A stretch of DNA of 50,286 nucleotides, taken from contig BDTA01000076.1 in the NCBI GenBank assembly GCA_002897935.1, forward strand, positions 1 through 50,286, read 5' to 3'. Origin of the DNA: a bacterium BMS3Abin08 (lineage in GTDB: Bacteria; Nitrospirota; Thermodesulfovibrionia; Thermodesulfovibrionales; JdFR-85). The notes under the pieces were generated by a model, which saw nothing but the letters and a program-made list of their open reading frames with translations, did not search any database and had not been told where the DNA came from. Of this stretch, positions 33,945 through 43,095 are shown one piece after another. A program made the translations under genes and the position numbers. Position 1 is the first letter of the stretch. Each line of letters opens with the position of its first letter.

Positions 33945-35002
33945 TAAAGAGGAAAAAGACAAGGAAGATCCTGGTCGGGGGGGTCGCCGTCGGCGGTGAC
34001 GCACCTGTCTCCGTCCAGTCCATGACAAAAACCGATACAGCGGATGTGAAGGGCACGGTGAGGCAGATCAGGAGGCTTCAGAAGGAGGGGTGCGAGATCG
34101 TCCGCACCGCTGTGCCTGACAAGGCGGCGGCGGTTGCCGTTGGTGAGATAAAGAAGATGATCGATATCCCTTTGATTGCCGACATACACTTTGACTGGAG
34201 GCTTGCACTTGAGACAATAGGGATGGGTGTTGACGGCTTGCGGATAAACCCGGGGAATATCGGTGCTAAATGGAAGATAAGGGAGGTTGTTAATGCGGCA
34301 AAGGAGAGGCAGGTACCGATAAGGATAGGTGTAAACTCGGGGTCCCTGGAGAAGGATATCCTGAAGAGGCATAAGAGTCCGACACCTGAGGCGCTTGTGG
34401 AAAGTGCGGCAAGGCATATCAGTATTCTTGAGGAGATGGATTTTACCATGATCAAGGTTTCTCTGAAGGGTTCCGATGTGCCCCTGACGGTTGAGGCATA
34501 CCGCATGTTCTCAGAGAGGTTTGATTATCCGCTTCATGTTGGGATAACAGAGGCAGGACCTCCTCCTACGGGAGTTGTTAAGAGTTCTGTCGGACTCGGA
34601 ATTTTACTCTATGACGGGATAGGTGATACAATCAGGGTATCCCTTACCGCAGCGCCATATGAGGAGGTGCGTGTTGCCTATGGTATTCTGAGGTCCCTTG
34701 GGTTAAGGAGCAGAGGTGCGGATCTTGTCTCGTGTCCGACATGCGGCCGTTGTAATATAGATATTATAAGGATTGCAAGGAATGTCCAGCGGAGACTATC
34801 CGGTATGGAGACCGCTGTTACCGTTGCGGTAATGGGTTGTGTGGTTAACGGTCCCGGTGAGGCCCGGGAGGCGGATTACGGTATTGCAGGCGGAAAGGGA
34901 GAGGGGATTCTATTCAGGAAAGGGAAGGTAATAAGGAAGGTTCCCGAGGAGGAGTTGATCGATACCCTTGTGGATACCATCAGGGAGGATGAAGGAAAGT
35001 GA
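33941..35002 (+). CDS. ispG: 4-hydroxy-3-methylbut-2-enyl diphosphate synthase
   Basis: A 353-residue IspG (GcpE), the iron-sulphur enzyme of the MEP isoprenoid pathway that converts MEcPP to HMBPP. N-terminal TIM barrel (PVSVQSMTKTDTADV, ADIHFDWRLAL, LRINPGNIG) and a C-terminal [4Fe-4S] domain with SCPTCGRC (Cys265, Cys268), GCVVNGPGEA (Cys300, Glu307). It is the compact two-domain bacterial form. Translationally coupled to mltG (ATGA). Confidence 0.96.
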   Translation: MIKRKKTRKILVGGVAVGGDAPVSVQSMTKTDTADVKGTVRQIRRLQKEGCEIVRTAVPDKAAAVAVGEIKKMIDIPLIADIHFDWRLALETIGMGVDGLRINPGNIGAKWKIREVVNAAKERQVPIRIGVNSGSLEKDILKRHKSPTPEALVESAARHISILEEMDFTMIKVSLKGSDVPLTVEAYRMFSERFDYPLHVGITEAGPPPTGVVKSSVGLGILLYDGIGDTIRVSLTAAPYEEVRVAYGILRSLGLRSRGADLVSCPTCGRCNIDIIRIARNVQRRLSGMETAVTVAVMGCVVNGPGEAREADYGIAGGKGEGILFRKGKVIRKVPEEELIDTLVDTIREDEGK

Positions 35003-35036
35003 GTCTTGCGCCGGAAAAGGGTGAGTGCCCTACATG

Positions 35037-35250
35037 AATCCTGCTGAAACTCCCCGCTGTCAGTGGGGGGATGAAGACAAGGAATGTAATTAGAGTCTGT
35101 GTATAAAGTCGAACAGTTATCCTTTTTCCGTCATTCCGGCTTGTCCGGAATCTGTCTTTAAAAAGGATTCCCGACTCGCTTCGCTTGCGGGAATGACAAA
35201 TAACTGTAGTTGTCGTTTTTCCGTCATTCCGGCTTCCCTGGCGTGGCATT
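35037..35250. repeat. Repeat mosaic between ispG and panC (copy E)
   Basis: A hairpin CCCCGCTGTCAGTGGGG followed by ATGAAGACAAGGAATGTAATT, partly like the IS200/IS605-type remnant at 21059. Immediately after, from about 35093, a family-1 left end (GAGTCTGTGTATAAA) with GTCATTCCGGCTTGTCCGG and GCGGGAATGAC palindromes. The right end of this copy is missing; a second GTCATTCCGGCTT arm breaks off about 25 nt before the panC start. Confidence 0.65.
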
Positions 35251-35265
35251 CACGGAGAGAATGAA

Positions 35266-36129
35266 ATGGAGATAATAAGAGACGTAAAGATGATGCAGCG
35301 GACCGGAAGGTCCTTTGGAATGAAGGATAAGAGTGTGGGGCTTGTCCCCACAATGGGGGCGCTTCATGAGGGGCATCTGAGCCTCATAAGGAGATGTAAA
35401 GAGGACAATGAGATAACGGTGGTGAGCATTTTTGTTAATCCTGCACAGTTTGGTCCTTCAGAGGATTTCAATGGGTATCCCCGGGATCCGGAGAGTGACA
35501 TGATGAAGCTGGAGGACCTCGGAGTCGATCTCCTGTTTTTTCCGGAAAAGGGTAATATCTATCCGGATGGCTTCTCTACGCATATCATCGTTGAGGGGCT
35601 TTCGGACAGGCTGTGCGGGCTTTACAGAGAGGGTCATTTCAGGGGTGTTGCAACGGTTGTTGCCAAGCTTTTTAATATTGTAAATCCTGACAGGGCATAT
35701 TTCGGGCAGAAGGACTATCAACAGGTCCTTATCATAAAGAGGCTTGTCCGGGATCTGAATTTTGATTTAGAGATAATCGTCTGTCCCACGGTCCGGGAAG
35801 AGGATGGTCTTGCAATGAGTTCGAGGAACCTGTATCTCTCGGAGCAGGAGAGGGCGGCATCCGCCGTGATCTACAGGACTCTGATTGAAGCAGGAGAGAT
35901 GATCAGGTCAGGCAGCCCCGTGAGTGAAGTCGGAAGATTCATGGAGGTGCAGCTGAAAGGGGCCCCCATGATAAGAGAGATACAGTACGCCTCGGTCTAT
36001 GATCCCGAGACCCTTGAAGATATATCGATGACTGATGTTAATATATATGTAAGAAAAAGATTCCTCCTTGCCCTATCAGTCTTTATTGGGAAGACAAGGC
36101 TTATCGATAATATTCTCGTTGAGTCTTAG
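35266..36129 (+). CDS. panC: Pantothenate synthetase
   Basis: A 287-residue PanC that joins pantoate and beta-alanine with ATP. Motifs: VGLVPTMGALHEGHLSLIRR (the HIGH-type HEGHL), VSIFVNPAQFGPSEDF, LYREGHFRGVATVVAKLFN, FGQKDYQQ and the KMSKS-like GLAMSSRNLYLS. Length is typical. The ATG at 35266 lies close to the truncated repeat copy E, so its promoter may include repeat sequence. panB and panD are not present. Confidence 0.96.
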   Translation: MEIIRDVKMMQRTGRSFGMKDKSVGLVPTMGALHEGHLSLIRRCKEDNEITVVSIFVNPAQFGPSEDFNGYPRDPESDMMKLEDLGVDLLFFPEKGNIYPDGFSTHIIVEGLSDRLCGLYREGHFRGVATVVAKLFNIVNPDRAYFGQKDYQQVLIIKRLVRDLNFDLEIIVCPTVREEDGLAMSSRNLYLSEQERAASAVIYRTLIEAGEMIRSGSPVSEVGRFMEVQLKGAPMIREIQYASVYDPETLEDISMTDVNIYVRKRFLLALSVFIGKTRLIDNILVES

Positions 36130-36136
36130 CTTAAAC

Positions 36137-36180
36137 GGAAACCCCGACGCTGGTCGGGAATGAAGGCAAGGAATGTAATT
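36137..36180. mobile_element. IS200/IS605-like end remnant
   Basis: Hairpin CCCCGACGCTGGTCGGG followed by AATGAAGGCAAGGAATGTAA, the same tail as at 21086 and 35063, right after panC. It abuts a family-1 element that begins at an AATTA site. Confidence 0.4.
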
Positions 36181-36181
36181 A

Positions 36182-36304
36182 GAGTTTGTGTATAAACTGT
36201 GTTGTCGTCATTCCCGTGGAAACGGGAATCCAGTCTTTTCAGATAGTTACACTCTTCCTGGATTCCCGCTTTCGCGGGAATGACGACTTTTTACGAGAAT
36301 ATCA
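36182..36304. repeat. Chimeric repeat: family-1 left end, family-2 right end
   Basis: Starts GAGTTTGTGTATAAACTG (family 1) but ends GACTTTTTACGAGAATATCA (family 2). The inside (GTCATTCCCGTGGAAACGGG...TTTCGCGGGAATGACGA) is shared with the family-2 copy at 47282-47416. It appears to be a recombinant between the two families. Confidence 0.65.
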
Positions 36305-36308
36305 ATTA

Positions 36309-36452
36309 ATGTCTGTCCATAAACTGTTGTTTTATGTTTTTGTCATACCCGAAGTCTGTAGTCGGGTATCCAGAACTTATTGAAAAGACTGGATTCCGGC
36401 CTAAGGACTGCCGGAATGACAGATAGAGAGACTGACTTTATACACGGACACT
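36309..36452. repeat. Family-1 miniature element (copy F)
   Basis: 144 bp, ends ATGTCTGTCCATAAA and TTTATACACGGACAC, flanked by AATTA (36304-36308 and 36453-36457). Same subfamily as copies B and C. Another IS605-like hairpin (CCCCGAACTTTGGTCGGAG, then AGCTTGAC) follows at about 36476-36501, so the whole 412-bp panC-to-36542 gap is repeat sequence. Confidence 0.8.
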
Positions 36453-36541
36453 AATTAATCAAGATATTGGCAAGCCCCGAACTTTGGTCGGAGAGCTTGA
36501 CTTAAAACCGTTACTGATACCGATATCTATCTATAACAACA

Positions 36542-36880
36542 ATGATTCAGAGAGTGTATCTCCAGATACTGGACAATCCCTTCGAGGACCTGGTCTATAG
36601 TGAATCGTCATACGATGACGCGGTAACCAATCATGCGATTGCCGAGGAGTTACAGAACTCCTTTGATTTTCACTATCCCAATATGGTCCATGTTGAGTAT
36701 ATCGACCTCTTCCTTGAGGATGATGGAAGGTTCCCCGAGATAAGGGAGATGCTCAGCCATGGCCTTATAAGACTCCCTGTTATCCTGATAAACGGGAGTC
36801 CTTTTCTACATGGTGGAATCTCCTATGACATCATAATGGAGGAGATTGAAAAAATACTCTCCTCGGGACCATCCCATTAA
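36542..36880 (+). CDS. Small protein, possibly thioredoxin-like fold
   Basis: A 112-residue acidic protein. The C-terminal part LIRLPVILINGSPFLHGGIS followed by a helix (YDIIMEEIEKIL) looks like the cis-proline/beta-beta-alpha end of a thioredoxin fold, and the N-terminal alternation (VYLQILDNPF, YPNMVHVEYIDLF) would fit the first half. The usual CxxC is absent, with no cysteine at all, so it would not be a redox enzyme. I cannot name a family with confidence. The next gene follows within 35 nt. Confidence 0.5.
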   Translation: MIQRVYLQILDNPFEDLVYSESSYDDAVTNHAIAEELQNSFDFHYPNMVHVEYIDLFLEDDGRFPEIREMLSHGLIRLPVILINGSPFLHGGISYDIIMEEIEKILSSGPSH

Positions 36881-36914
36881 ATCCATAAATCATAAGGGGG
36901 ACCCTTATCCAGCC

Positions 36915-37376
36915 GTGCTTAAACAGGCAGACATAGGGGAGATCAAGGGGTACCTCAGGGACCGTTTTGGTATTCCGGAGGATGCCCTGAGCGGATACCG
37001 GTTCCTGGAGTCAGGACAGGGTACATGGATGACCACCCTTGAAGACTGTGACATGTTTGTCCCCATGAAGCGCCTTGAGCACGTTGGCATGAGGCTTCTC
37101 AGCAGGGTAGATACAGATCTTGAGCCTATGACCTTTGCACTTCAGATAATCGGTGGTCTTGCCACAAGGAATGTTGTTGAGCTCGACAGAGAACTACTCT
37201 CTTCCCTTCTATCCGTGGGCGGTATATCGCACGAATTCGAAGATCTTGACGAGGGTTACGTGATAGTACGGTACGGGGGGCAGGTTCTGGGTTGCGGACT
37301 ATACAAGGGAGGGACTCTTAAGGCCCGGTTCCCAAAGGGAAGGACCGAGGCACTATCCGTGTCGGGGCTTTATTAA
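36915..37376 (+). CDS. Stand-alone PUA-like domain of NOL1/NOP2-type RNA methyltransferases
   Basis: A protein of about 153 residues. Its end, DEGYVIVRYGGQVLGCGLYK then TLKARFPKGRTEAL, matches the C-terminal RNA-binding domain of RsmB/RsmF (NOL1/NOP2/Fmu) cytosine methyltransferases (G-x-V-x-V-x-Y-x-G-x2-LG-x-G...LK-x-R-x-PKG). The SAM-binding methyltransferase domain is missing. The start is unclear: GTG at 36915 gives 153 residues; TTG at 36846 overlaps the previous gene. It sits 6 nt before the GH57 gene, so it may be co-transcribed with it. Confidence 0.55.
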   Translation: MLKQADIGEIKGYLRDRFGIPEDALSGYRFLESGQGTWMTTLEDCDMFVPMKRLEHVGMRLLSRVDTDLEPMTFALQIIGGLATRNVVELDRELLSSLLSVGGISHEFEDLDEGYVIVRYGGQVLGCGLYKGGTLKARFPKGRTEALSVSGLY

Positions 37377-37382
37377 TCTCTG

Positions 37383-39830
37383 ATGAAATATATAGTTATA
37401 CATGGTCATTTCTATCAGCCCCCGAGAGAGAATCCTTGGACGGAAGTGATAGATCATCAGGAGTCCGCCCACCCCTACCACGACTGGAATGAACGGGTGA
37501 ATGCCGAGTGCTATGCCCCGAATACGGCTGCAAGGGTACTTGGTCGAGAGGGGAGGATTATCAGGATCCTGAACAACTACCGCTGGATCAGCTTCAACTT
37601 TGGTCCCACCCTCATTTCCTGGCTCGAAAAATACTCACCAGGGGTGTACGGATCCATCGTTGAGGCGGAGACCTTCAGCGCCCGGAGACACGGTGGCCAT
37701 GGCAATGCAATTGCACAGCCATACAATCACATGATCATGCCGCTTGCAAACAGAAGGGACAAGGCTACGCAGATAAAATGGGGGAAGAGGGATTTCAAGA
37801 AGAGGTTCGGCAGACGGCCCGAAGGTATGTGGCTTCCTGAAACAGCGGTCGATATGGAGACTCTACAGATAATGGCTGATGAGGGGATCAAATTTACAGT
37901 TCTTGCGCCGCACCAGGCGGGAAGGGTAAGAAAAAAATCCGGGGACGGGAGGTGGGAGGATATCGACAACGGTTCAATAGACTCCACCCGTCCTTATCTG
38001 GTGAGGTTCTCCCCGGGAAGTAAGATAGCCGTTTTTTTCTATAACGGGAAGATCTCCCATGATATTGCCTTCGGAGATCTCCTCAATAACGGTGCAACCC
38101 TCACAGCCCGGCTGACAGACGTCCCTGTTGATGATGGTTCCGGTCTTATTCATATTGCAACCGACGGCGAGACCTACGGGCACCATCATAAGTTCGGGGA
38201 TATGGCCCTTGCCTATGCAGTTGAACTTATGGAAAACAACCCGGGGGTTGTATTATCAAACTACGGTGAATTTCTCTCAAAACATCCCCCCGAGTATGAA
38301 GTTGAGATTCTCGAAAACACCTCATGGAGTTGTATCCATGGGATCGAACGCTGGAGGTCTGATTGTGGATGCACCACAAACAGTGAGCCGGGATGGAATC
38401 AGGCATGGAGGACCCCCCTCAGGAATGCCCTTGACTGGCTGAGGGATCAACTTATTGAGATATATGAGGATCATTCAGAGGGGCTGTTAAAAGACCCGTG
38501 GTCGGCACGGGACGATTATTTTGATGTGATACTCGAAAGAAAAAATAAAGCCGTATTTATCAAAAAACATGCCCTGTCGCCCTTATCCGGAGAGAAACAA
38601 ATCAAACTATTTACCCTCCTCGAGATCCAGAGGAACGCAATGCTCATGTATACAAGCTGCGGATGGTTCTTCGCGGATATTTCAAGGATAGAGACGGTTC
38701 AGATCCTGAAATATGCAGCAAGGGTCATTGATCTGGCCGGGAGCATATCAGACAGGGACATAGAGACCCCCTTTATCGAGATCCTCTCTGAGGCAAGGAG
38801 TAACATGAAGGAGCTTGGTACAGGGGCGGATATTTACAGGAATCTGGTACTCCCTTCAAAAGTTGATGCAATAAAGATAGCGGCTACCTTTGCAGTATCC
38901 TCACTTGACTACGACAGGTCTTCCGTCCGGAAGAGGATTGGATGTTTCCTGATAAAGGGTTCAGAGCAGATGAGGCTTGACAACGGAGAGGACCTCCTGA
39001 CGTCCGGAAAGATGGAGGTGAGGACCGATATCACGGGAGAGAAAGAGAGAATATCATATATTGCATTTTGTTCCGGTAAGACAGACTACCTCAGCAGGGT
39101 CTGGAAAGACGGTAAATTGGACGCTTCAGCATTGAAAAAAGAGATGGATGCTCTTATCACCAAGCCCTTTAATGAGGGTGATATACAGAAGGTCATACGG
39201 GGTTTGAAGGAGCTGAAGGGGGGACAACTGTTTACCCTTGGAGAAATCCTCAAAGACAGGCAGGAGGAAATCATCGCCAGGTGGAGCAGGAGATGGAGTG
39301 ATGAAATAAATGAGATGATACGGGGTTTTCTGGAAAAAAACAGGCGCTGCATTGACCTCATGGAGGAACTGCACTTTACCCTGCCGCAAAACCTGAGAGC
39401 AGCCATTGAGATCTACCTCCCGGGGCTACTCCTCTCGGAGATAGGCTCGGACATGCCCAAAGAGGAGAGAATCACCGGGGTTCTTTCTGAGATGAAAAGG
39501 TGGGGGGTGACATTTGAAAAAAAAGAGGTTGAGATTGCGGTGAGACGAAGGCTTGAGGAATCCATGAACGTCCTCATTGAGAACCCCGGCATAAAAGCGG
39601 TCAAAAGGTTTACCCGGATGCTTACCATCTTTAGACGGATCCCCGTCGGGGTGAACCTGTGGACTGTCCAGAACAGCTATTTTGAGATGGTAAGGAGCCA
39701 CTACCCACATATCAGTGAACTGTCAGAGAAGGCTGATCCGGATGCTATGGCATGGGTGGAGGAGATAAGACGTCTCGGTGAACTGCTGAACTTCGGTTTC
39801 GAGGAGATTATCGCTGGTAATGAGCAGTGA
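37383..39830 (+). CDS. Glycoside hydrolase family 57 protein with DUF3536 C-terminus
   Basis: An 815-residue GH57 enzyme. The family start IHGHFYQPPRENPW is followed by FNFGPTLISWLEK, GHGNAIAQPYNHMIMPLA, the MWLPETAVDMETL motif, IATDGETYGHHHKFG and SWSCIHGIERWRSDCGC. The C-terminal part (about 470-800) is helical and corresponds to the domain usually labelled DUF3536. GH57 covers alpha-amylases, branching enzymes and 4-alpha-glucanotransferases; which activity applies here cannot be told. No signal peptide, so cytoplasmic. Overlaps malQ by 11 nt, pointing to glycogen or maltodextrin turnover. Confidence 0.88.
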   Translation: MKYIVIHGHFYQPPRENPWTEVIDHQESAHPYHDWNERVNAECYAPNTAARVLGREGRIIRILNNYRWISFNFGPTLISWLEKYSPGVYGSIVEAETFSARRHGGHGNAIAQPYNHMIMPLANRRDKATQIKWGKRDFKKRFGRRPEGMWLPETAVDMETLQIMADEGIKFTVLAPHQAGRVRKKSGDGRWEDIDNGSIDSTRPYLVRFSPGSKIAVFFYNGKISHDIAFGDLLNNGATLTARLTDVPVDDGSGLIHIATDGETYGHHHKFGDMALAYAVELMENNPGVVLSNYGEFLSKHPPEYEVEILENTSWSCIHGIERWRSDCGCTTNSEPGWNQAWRTPLRNALDWLRDQLIEIYEDHSEGLLKDPWSARDDYFDVILERKNKAVFIKKHALSPLSGEKQIKLFTLLEIQRNAMLMYTSCGWFFADISRIETVQILKYAARVIDLAGSISDRDIETPFIEILSEARSNMKELGTGADIYRNLVLPSKVDAIKIAATFAVSSLDYDRSSVRKRIGCFLIKGSEQMRLDNGEDLLTSGKMEVRTDITGEKERISYIAFCSGKTDYLSRVWKDGKLDASALKKEMDALITKPFNEGDIQKVIRGLKELKGGQLFTLGEILKDRQEEIIARWSRRWSDEINEMIRGFLEKNRRCIDLMEELHFTLPQNLRAAIEIYLPGLLLSEIGSDMPKEERITGVLSEMKRWGVTFEKKEVEIAVRRRLEESMNVLIENPGIKAVKRFTRMLTIFRRIPVGVNLWTVQNSYFEMVRSHYPHISELSEKADPDAMAWVEEIRRLGELLNFGFEEIIAGNEQ

Positions 39831-42027
39831 AGGTTTAATAGACACCCTCTCGGAACTCTGCGGAATCTTTCCGGAATACCACGATATCTGGGGGAACCTG
39901 GTAAAGGTCCCCCATGAGACAAAACTCTCTCTCCTCCAGGCCCTTGGGTACAGGGTGGAGACCCCCTCCTGCATCGAGGATGAAATAAGGGAGATCAGGG
40001 AGAAGGGGCTAACGAGGATGCTTGAGCCCGTAAAGGTCTTCCAGAACGGGGATAACAGGAAGGAGATCAGCATATTTGTTCCTTCCCGGTCTTCATCAGA
40101 ACCGGATGCTTCATTAAAGGTTGGAATAACCGGTGAGGATTCCCTTGACCTGACAACCACGGTCTTCCTTACCGAACTCGGTGATTTCAGGACGCATACC
40201 TTCCGTAAAGGCGAGGTCAGGGAGTATATCTTTCCACTCACAATGGACCTGAAGGAAGGATACTATAGTCTCAACGCTGATCTTACTTCAGGCACTGAGA
40301 GGCTGCATGGGGTGATGAGACTCATCATTGCACCCGGCGGCGGGTGTTTTATGCCTGATACTATCAAGGGGGGCAGGAGGGTATGGGGGCTTTCCGTCAA
40401 CCTCTATGCAGTGCGTTCAGGAAGGAACCATGGTGTTGGAGACCTCGCCGACCTTGACTTCCTTGTCAGATGGGTAGGTGGTGAACTCGGTGGTGACTTC
40501 GTTGCCGTCAACCCCCTTCATTCAATCCCCAACTCGGCGCCCTACGGCATCAGTCCTTACTATCCCCTGAGCAGGCTCTTCCATAACCCCCTTTATATCG
40601 ATATTGACGGTGTTGAGGATGTGTTGAAATCCGAACAGGCAGTGAAGATACTCGAAGGCCGCAGATTCAGGGAAGAGGTGAGGAGGTTAAAAGAAGAGGA
40701 CCTTGTTGATTACGATAGGGCATACAGACTGAAGCTGAGGGTCCTTGAAGCAGGATTCCGGTATTTTCTTGACAATCACTATATGAAGGGAAGCGAAAGG
40801 GGGAAGGCTTTCAGTCAATACGTGGCGGAGGAGGGGGGGGTACTGAAGGCCCACTCGACGTTCATGGCCCTTTATGACCATTTCAGCAGGGCGGGGGTAT
40901 TCCACTGGAGGGACTGGCCGGCAGCGTACCACTTACCTGATACCGATGAGGTCAGGGCATTTCAGGAAAGCCACGGAAAGAGGATACTGTTTCATATGTA
41001 TCTCCAGTGGTTATTGCACGGCAGGGTTGCGGCCATACAGGAGATGTCGGAGGATCTGGGAATGACAATCGGCCTTTACTGTGACTTTGCCCTTGGTTCT
41101 GCTGATTCAGGCAGCGATGTTTGGGCCGACAGGGGGAGCTTTGTCCGCGGGGTTGAGGTCGGTGCTCCCCCTGATGACTTCAGTCTCAGGGGACAGAACT
41201 GGGGGTTGCCTCCCCTCAACCCTGAAAGGATGAGGGAGGATGGATATGAATTTTTTGTGCGTCTCTTCAGAAAGAACCTCTCCCTCTGCGGTGCCATGAG
41301 GATAGACCATGCCCTTGGGCTATTCAGGCTCTTCTGGATACCTCAGGGGATGGAGCCTCAGAAGGGGACATATGTGAAGTATCCCCACGAGGAACTTTTA
41401 AGGATCATCGCCCTTGAGAGCGTAAAAAACAGAACGCTTATAATCGCTGAAGACCTCGGGACGGTCGGAGATGAGGTAAGGGACGCCCTCAGGATGTACG
41501 GGATGTTATCTTTCAGGCTCCTTTACTTTGAAAGGGACTATAACGCTTACGAGTTCCTTGCTCCTGAGGCTTACCCCGAAATGGCAATAGCCTCCGCCAC
41601 CACTCATGACCTCCCAACGCTCGCCGGTTTCTGGGCTGGTCGTGATATAGAGGTTAAGAGGGAGCTTCAACGATACCCCGACGATGAAACTTACCGGCGT
41701 GAACTTTTAGAAAGGGGATATGACCGGTGGAGACTACTGAGGGCGCTTGGTAACAGGGGGCTCCTACCCGATGGTATTTCTGTCGACCCCGGTACGGTTA
41801 AGGAGATGAACGAGGATCTGGTCATCGCCATTTACCGGTACCTGGGAATGACGCCGGCAAGACTGCTTGTAATAAACCTCGACGATATTCTCCTTACCCC
41901 GGATCAGCAGAACCTCCCGGGTACCATTGACGAATACCCCAACTGGCGACGGAAGATACCCCTTAACCTTGAGGAGTTGAGCAAAAAGGATGTCTTCAGG
42001 AGGCTGAAGAAGATCCGTAATCCTTGA
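39820..42027 (+). CDS. malQ: 4-alpha-glucanotransferase (GH77)
   Basis: A 735-residue amylomaltase of the long type with an N-terminal beta extension (about 1-165) before the GH77 barrel. Catalytic segments: CGAMRIDHALGLFRLFWIP (nucleophile Asp), IIAEDLGTVGDEV (acid/base Glu), TTHDLPTLAGFWAG (transition-state Asp), and LTPDQQNLPGTIDEYPNWR at the end. It moves maltodextrin chains between acceptors. It overlaps the GH57 gene by 11 nt, so the two are translated together. Usual short MalQ enzymes have about 500 residues; the extension is as in E. coli-type enzymes. Confidence 0.93.
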   Translation: MSSEGLIDTLSELCGIFPEYHDIWGNLVKVPHETKLSLLQALGYRVETPSCIEDEIREIREKGLTRMLEPVKVFQNGDNRKEISIFVPSRSSSEPDASLKVGITGEDSLDLTTTVFLTELGDFRTHTFRKGEVREYIFPLTMDLKEGYYSLNADLTSGTERLHGVMRLIIAPGGGCFMPDTIKGGRRVWGLSVNLYAVRSGRNHGVGDLADLDFLVRWVGGELGGDFVAVNPLHSIPNSAPYGISPYYPLSRLFHNPLYIDIDGVEDVLKSEQAVKILEGRRFREEVRRLKEEDLVDYDRAYRLKLRVLEAGFRYFLDNHYMKGSERGKAFSQYVAEEGGVLKAHSTFMALYDHFSRAGVFHWRDWPAAYHLPDTDEVRAFQESHGKRILFHMYLQWLLHGRVAAIQEMSEDLGMTIGLYCDFALGSADSGSDVWADRGSFVRGVEVGAPPDDFSLRGQNWGLPPLNPERMREDGYEFFVRLFRKNLSLCGAMRIDHALGLFRLFWIPQGMEPQKGTYVKYPHEELLRIIALESVKNRTLIIAEDLGTVGDEVRDALRMYGMLSFRLLYFERDYNAYEFLAPEAYPEMAIASATTHDLPTLAGFWAGRDIEVKRELQRYPDDETYRRELLERGYDRWRLLRALGNRGLLPDGISVDPGTVKEMNEDLVIAIYRYLGMTPARLLVINLDDILLTPDQQNLPGTIDEYPNWRRKIPLNLEELSKKDVFRRLKKIRNP

Positions 42028-42243
42028 GTCCTTTACCCCTGTTCAGCAACTATAGGAGCCTGTCCGTGTAGCCGGATGTATAGCATTGTTGTCATTCTGA
42101 AGTAATTTTCAGCATGAATAAAGCCGGCGCCTTTGTTGATTGTCGGACATCCTGTTGATGGGAAGGGATATCATGTCAATTTCTCCAAGCCATTCACTAT
42201 AATATGGAAGAGGCATACCCTGAGAAGTGGTTTATAATTAAAG

Positions 42244-42948
42244 ATGCAGAATTTTAAGGGTTATTGTAATATCGGCCTGGTGCTTTTATCGTCGGATTTC
42301 CGGGTGATCGGAGTGAACTCTTATGCCCGCAAGGCCCTGGGTTCTGCAATATCAGAGTTAGGCAGGAGCGTGTTTCATTATCACCACAGAAAAAGCCGTT
42401 TGAAGATCGAGTACCTCCTCCGGAGATCGAGCGGACAGGAAAGCGATATGCCTGTAGCCATGATTGTCGATGTACTGAATAAGGTTTTAATGATAAATGT
42501 ATGCAACATAGAGATGAAGGAGGAGTCAACGGACCCGCTTTTTGCCATGACCTTTATAGATGTAACTGAACAGACGGGTGCTGAAGTTAATCCCCGCAGC
42601 GGGATGGTGGAGTTAAAAAAGTTTCCGGTCTGCTGCAGGGATTCTTTTCTGTTTCTCGATGCATCCTCTATTTATTTCATACAGTCAGACGGGAATTATT
42701 GCAGGGTCTTTACGGAAAAGAGTTCTTATTATCTCCACCTTACCTTAAAGAATATACTCAGCCGGTATACCGGTTCAAATTTTCTCAGGGTGCACAAAAG
42801 CTTTATTGCCAACCTGGATCATGTACAAAAGATAAAGCGTGTTAATAAGGGACAAACCGTTATTATCTTTGACAGGGAAGATATTCCACCCGTACCGGTT
42901 GCCAGGCGCAGAATCAGCGATCTCAAGAAGGCCCTACCCCTCATTTAG
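42244..42948 (+). CDS. RcoM-like PAS-LytTR transcriptional regulator
   Basis: A 234-residue regulator with an N-terminal PAS domain (about 1-110) and a C-terminal LytTR DNA-binding domain (about 132-232: IYFIQSDGNYCRVFTEKSSY, LRVHKSFIANLDHVQKI, VPVARRRISDLKKAL). RcoM, a CO-sensing heme regulator of CO oxidation genes, has exactly this layout; a His in its PAS binds heme. Here FHYHHRKSRLKIEYLL (about 44-59) offers His45, 47 and 48, and Met69, 73 and 83 or Cys87 could supply a second ligand. The CO dehydrogenase genes directly downstream support the CO-sensor reading. Its stop codon TAG is formed at the edge of an inserted repeat. Confidence 0.8.
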   Translation: MQNFKGYCNIGLVLLSSDFRVIGVNSYARKALGSAISELGRSVFHYHHRKSRLKIEYLLRRSSGQESDMPVAMIVDVLNKVLMINVCNIEMKEESTDPLFAMTFIDVTEQTGAEVNPRSGMVELKKFPVCCRDSFLFLDASSIYFIQSDGNYCRVFTEKSSYYLHLTLKNILSRYTGSNFLRVHKSFIANLDHVQKIKRVNKGQTVIIFDREDIPPVPVARRRISDLKKALPLI

Positions 42949-43089
42949 GGTCTGTGTATAAAGTCGAAAAGTTGTCGTTATTTCGTCATTCCGGCTTGTC
43001 CGGAATCGCTCTTTGAGAAGGATTCCCGACTCCCAAATGCGTTCGGGATTGCGGGAATGACAAAAAACCGCAGTTTATACACAGACTCT
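42948..43089. repeat. Family-1 miniature element (copy G) at a stop codon
   Basis: 142 bp, ends GGGTCTGTGTATAAA and TTTATACACAGACTCT, flanked by ATTTA on both sides (42943-42947, 43090-43094). Removing it and one ATTTA joins CTCATTTA to AGCC, so the original stop was TAA; with the element it is TAG. It lies between the regulator and its predicted operator. Confidence 0.85.
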
Positions 43090-43095
43090 ATTTAA

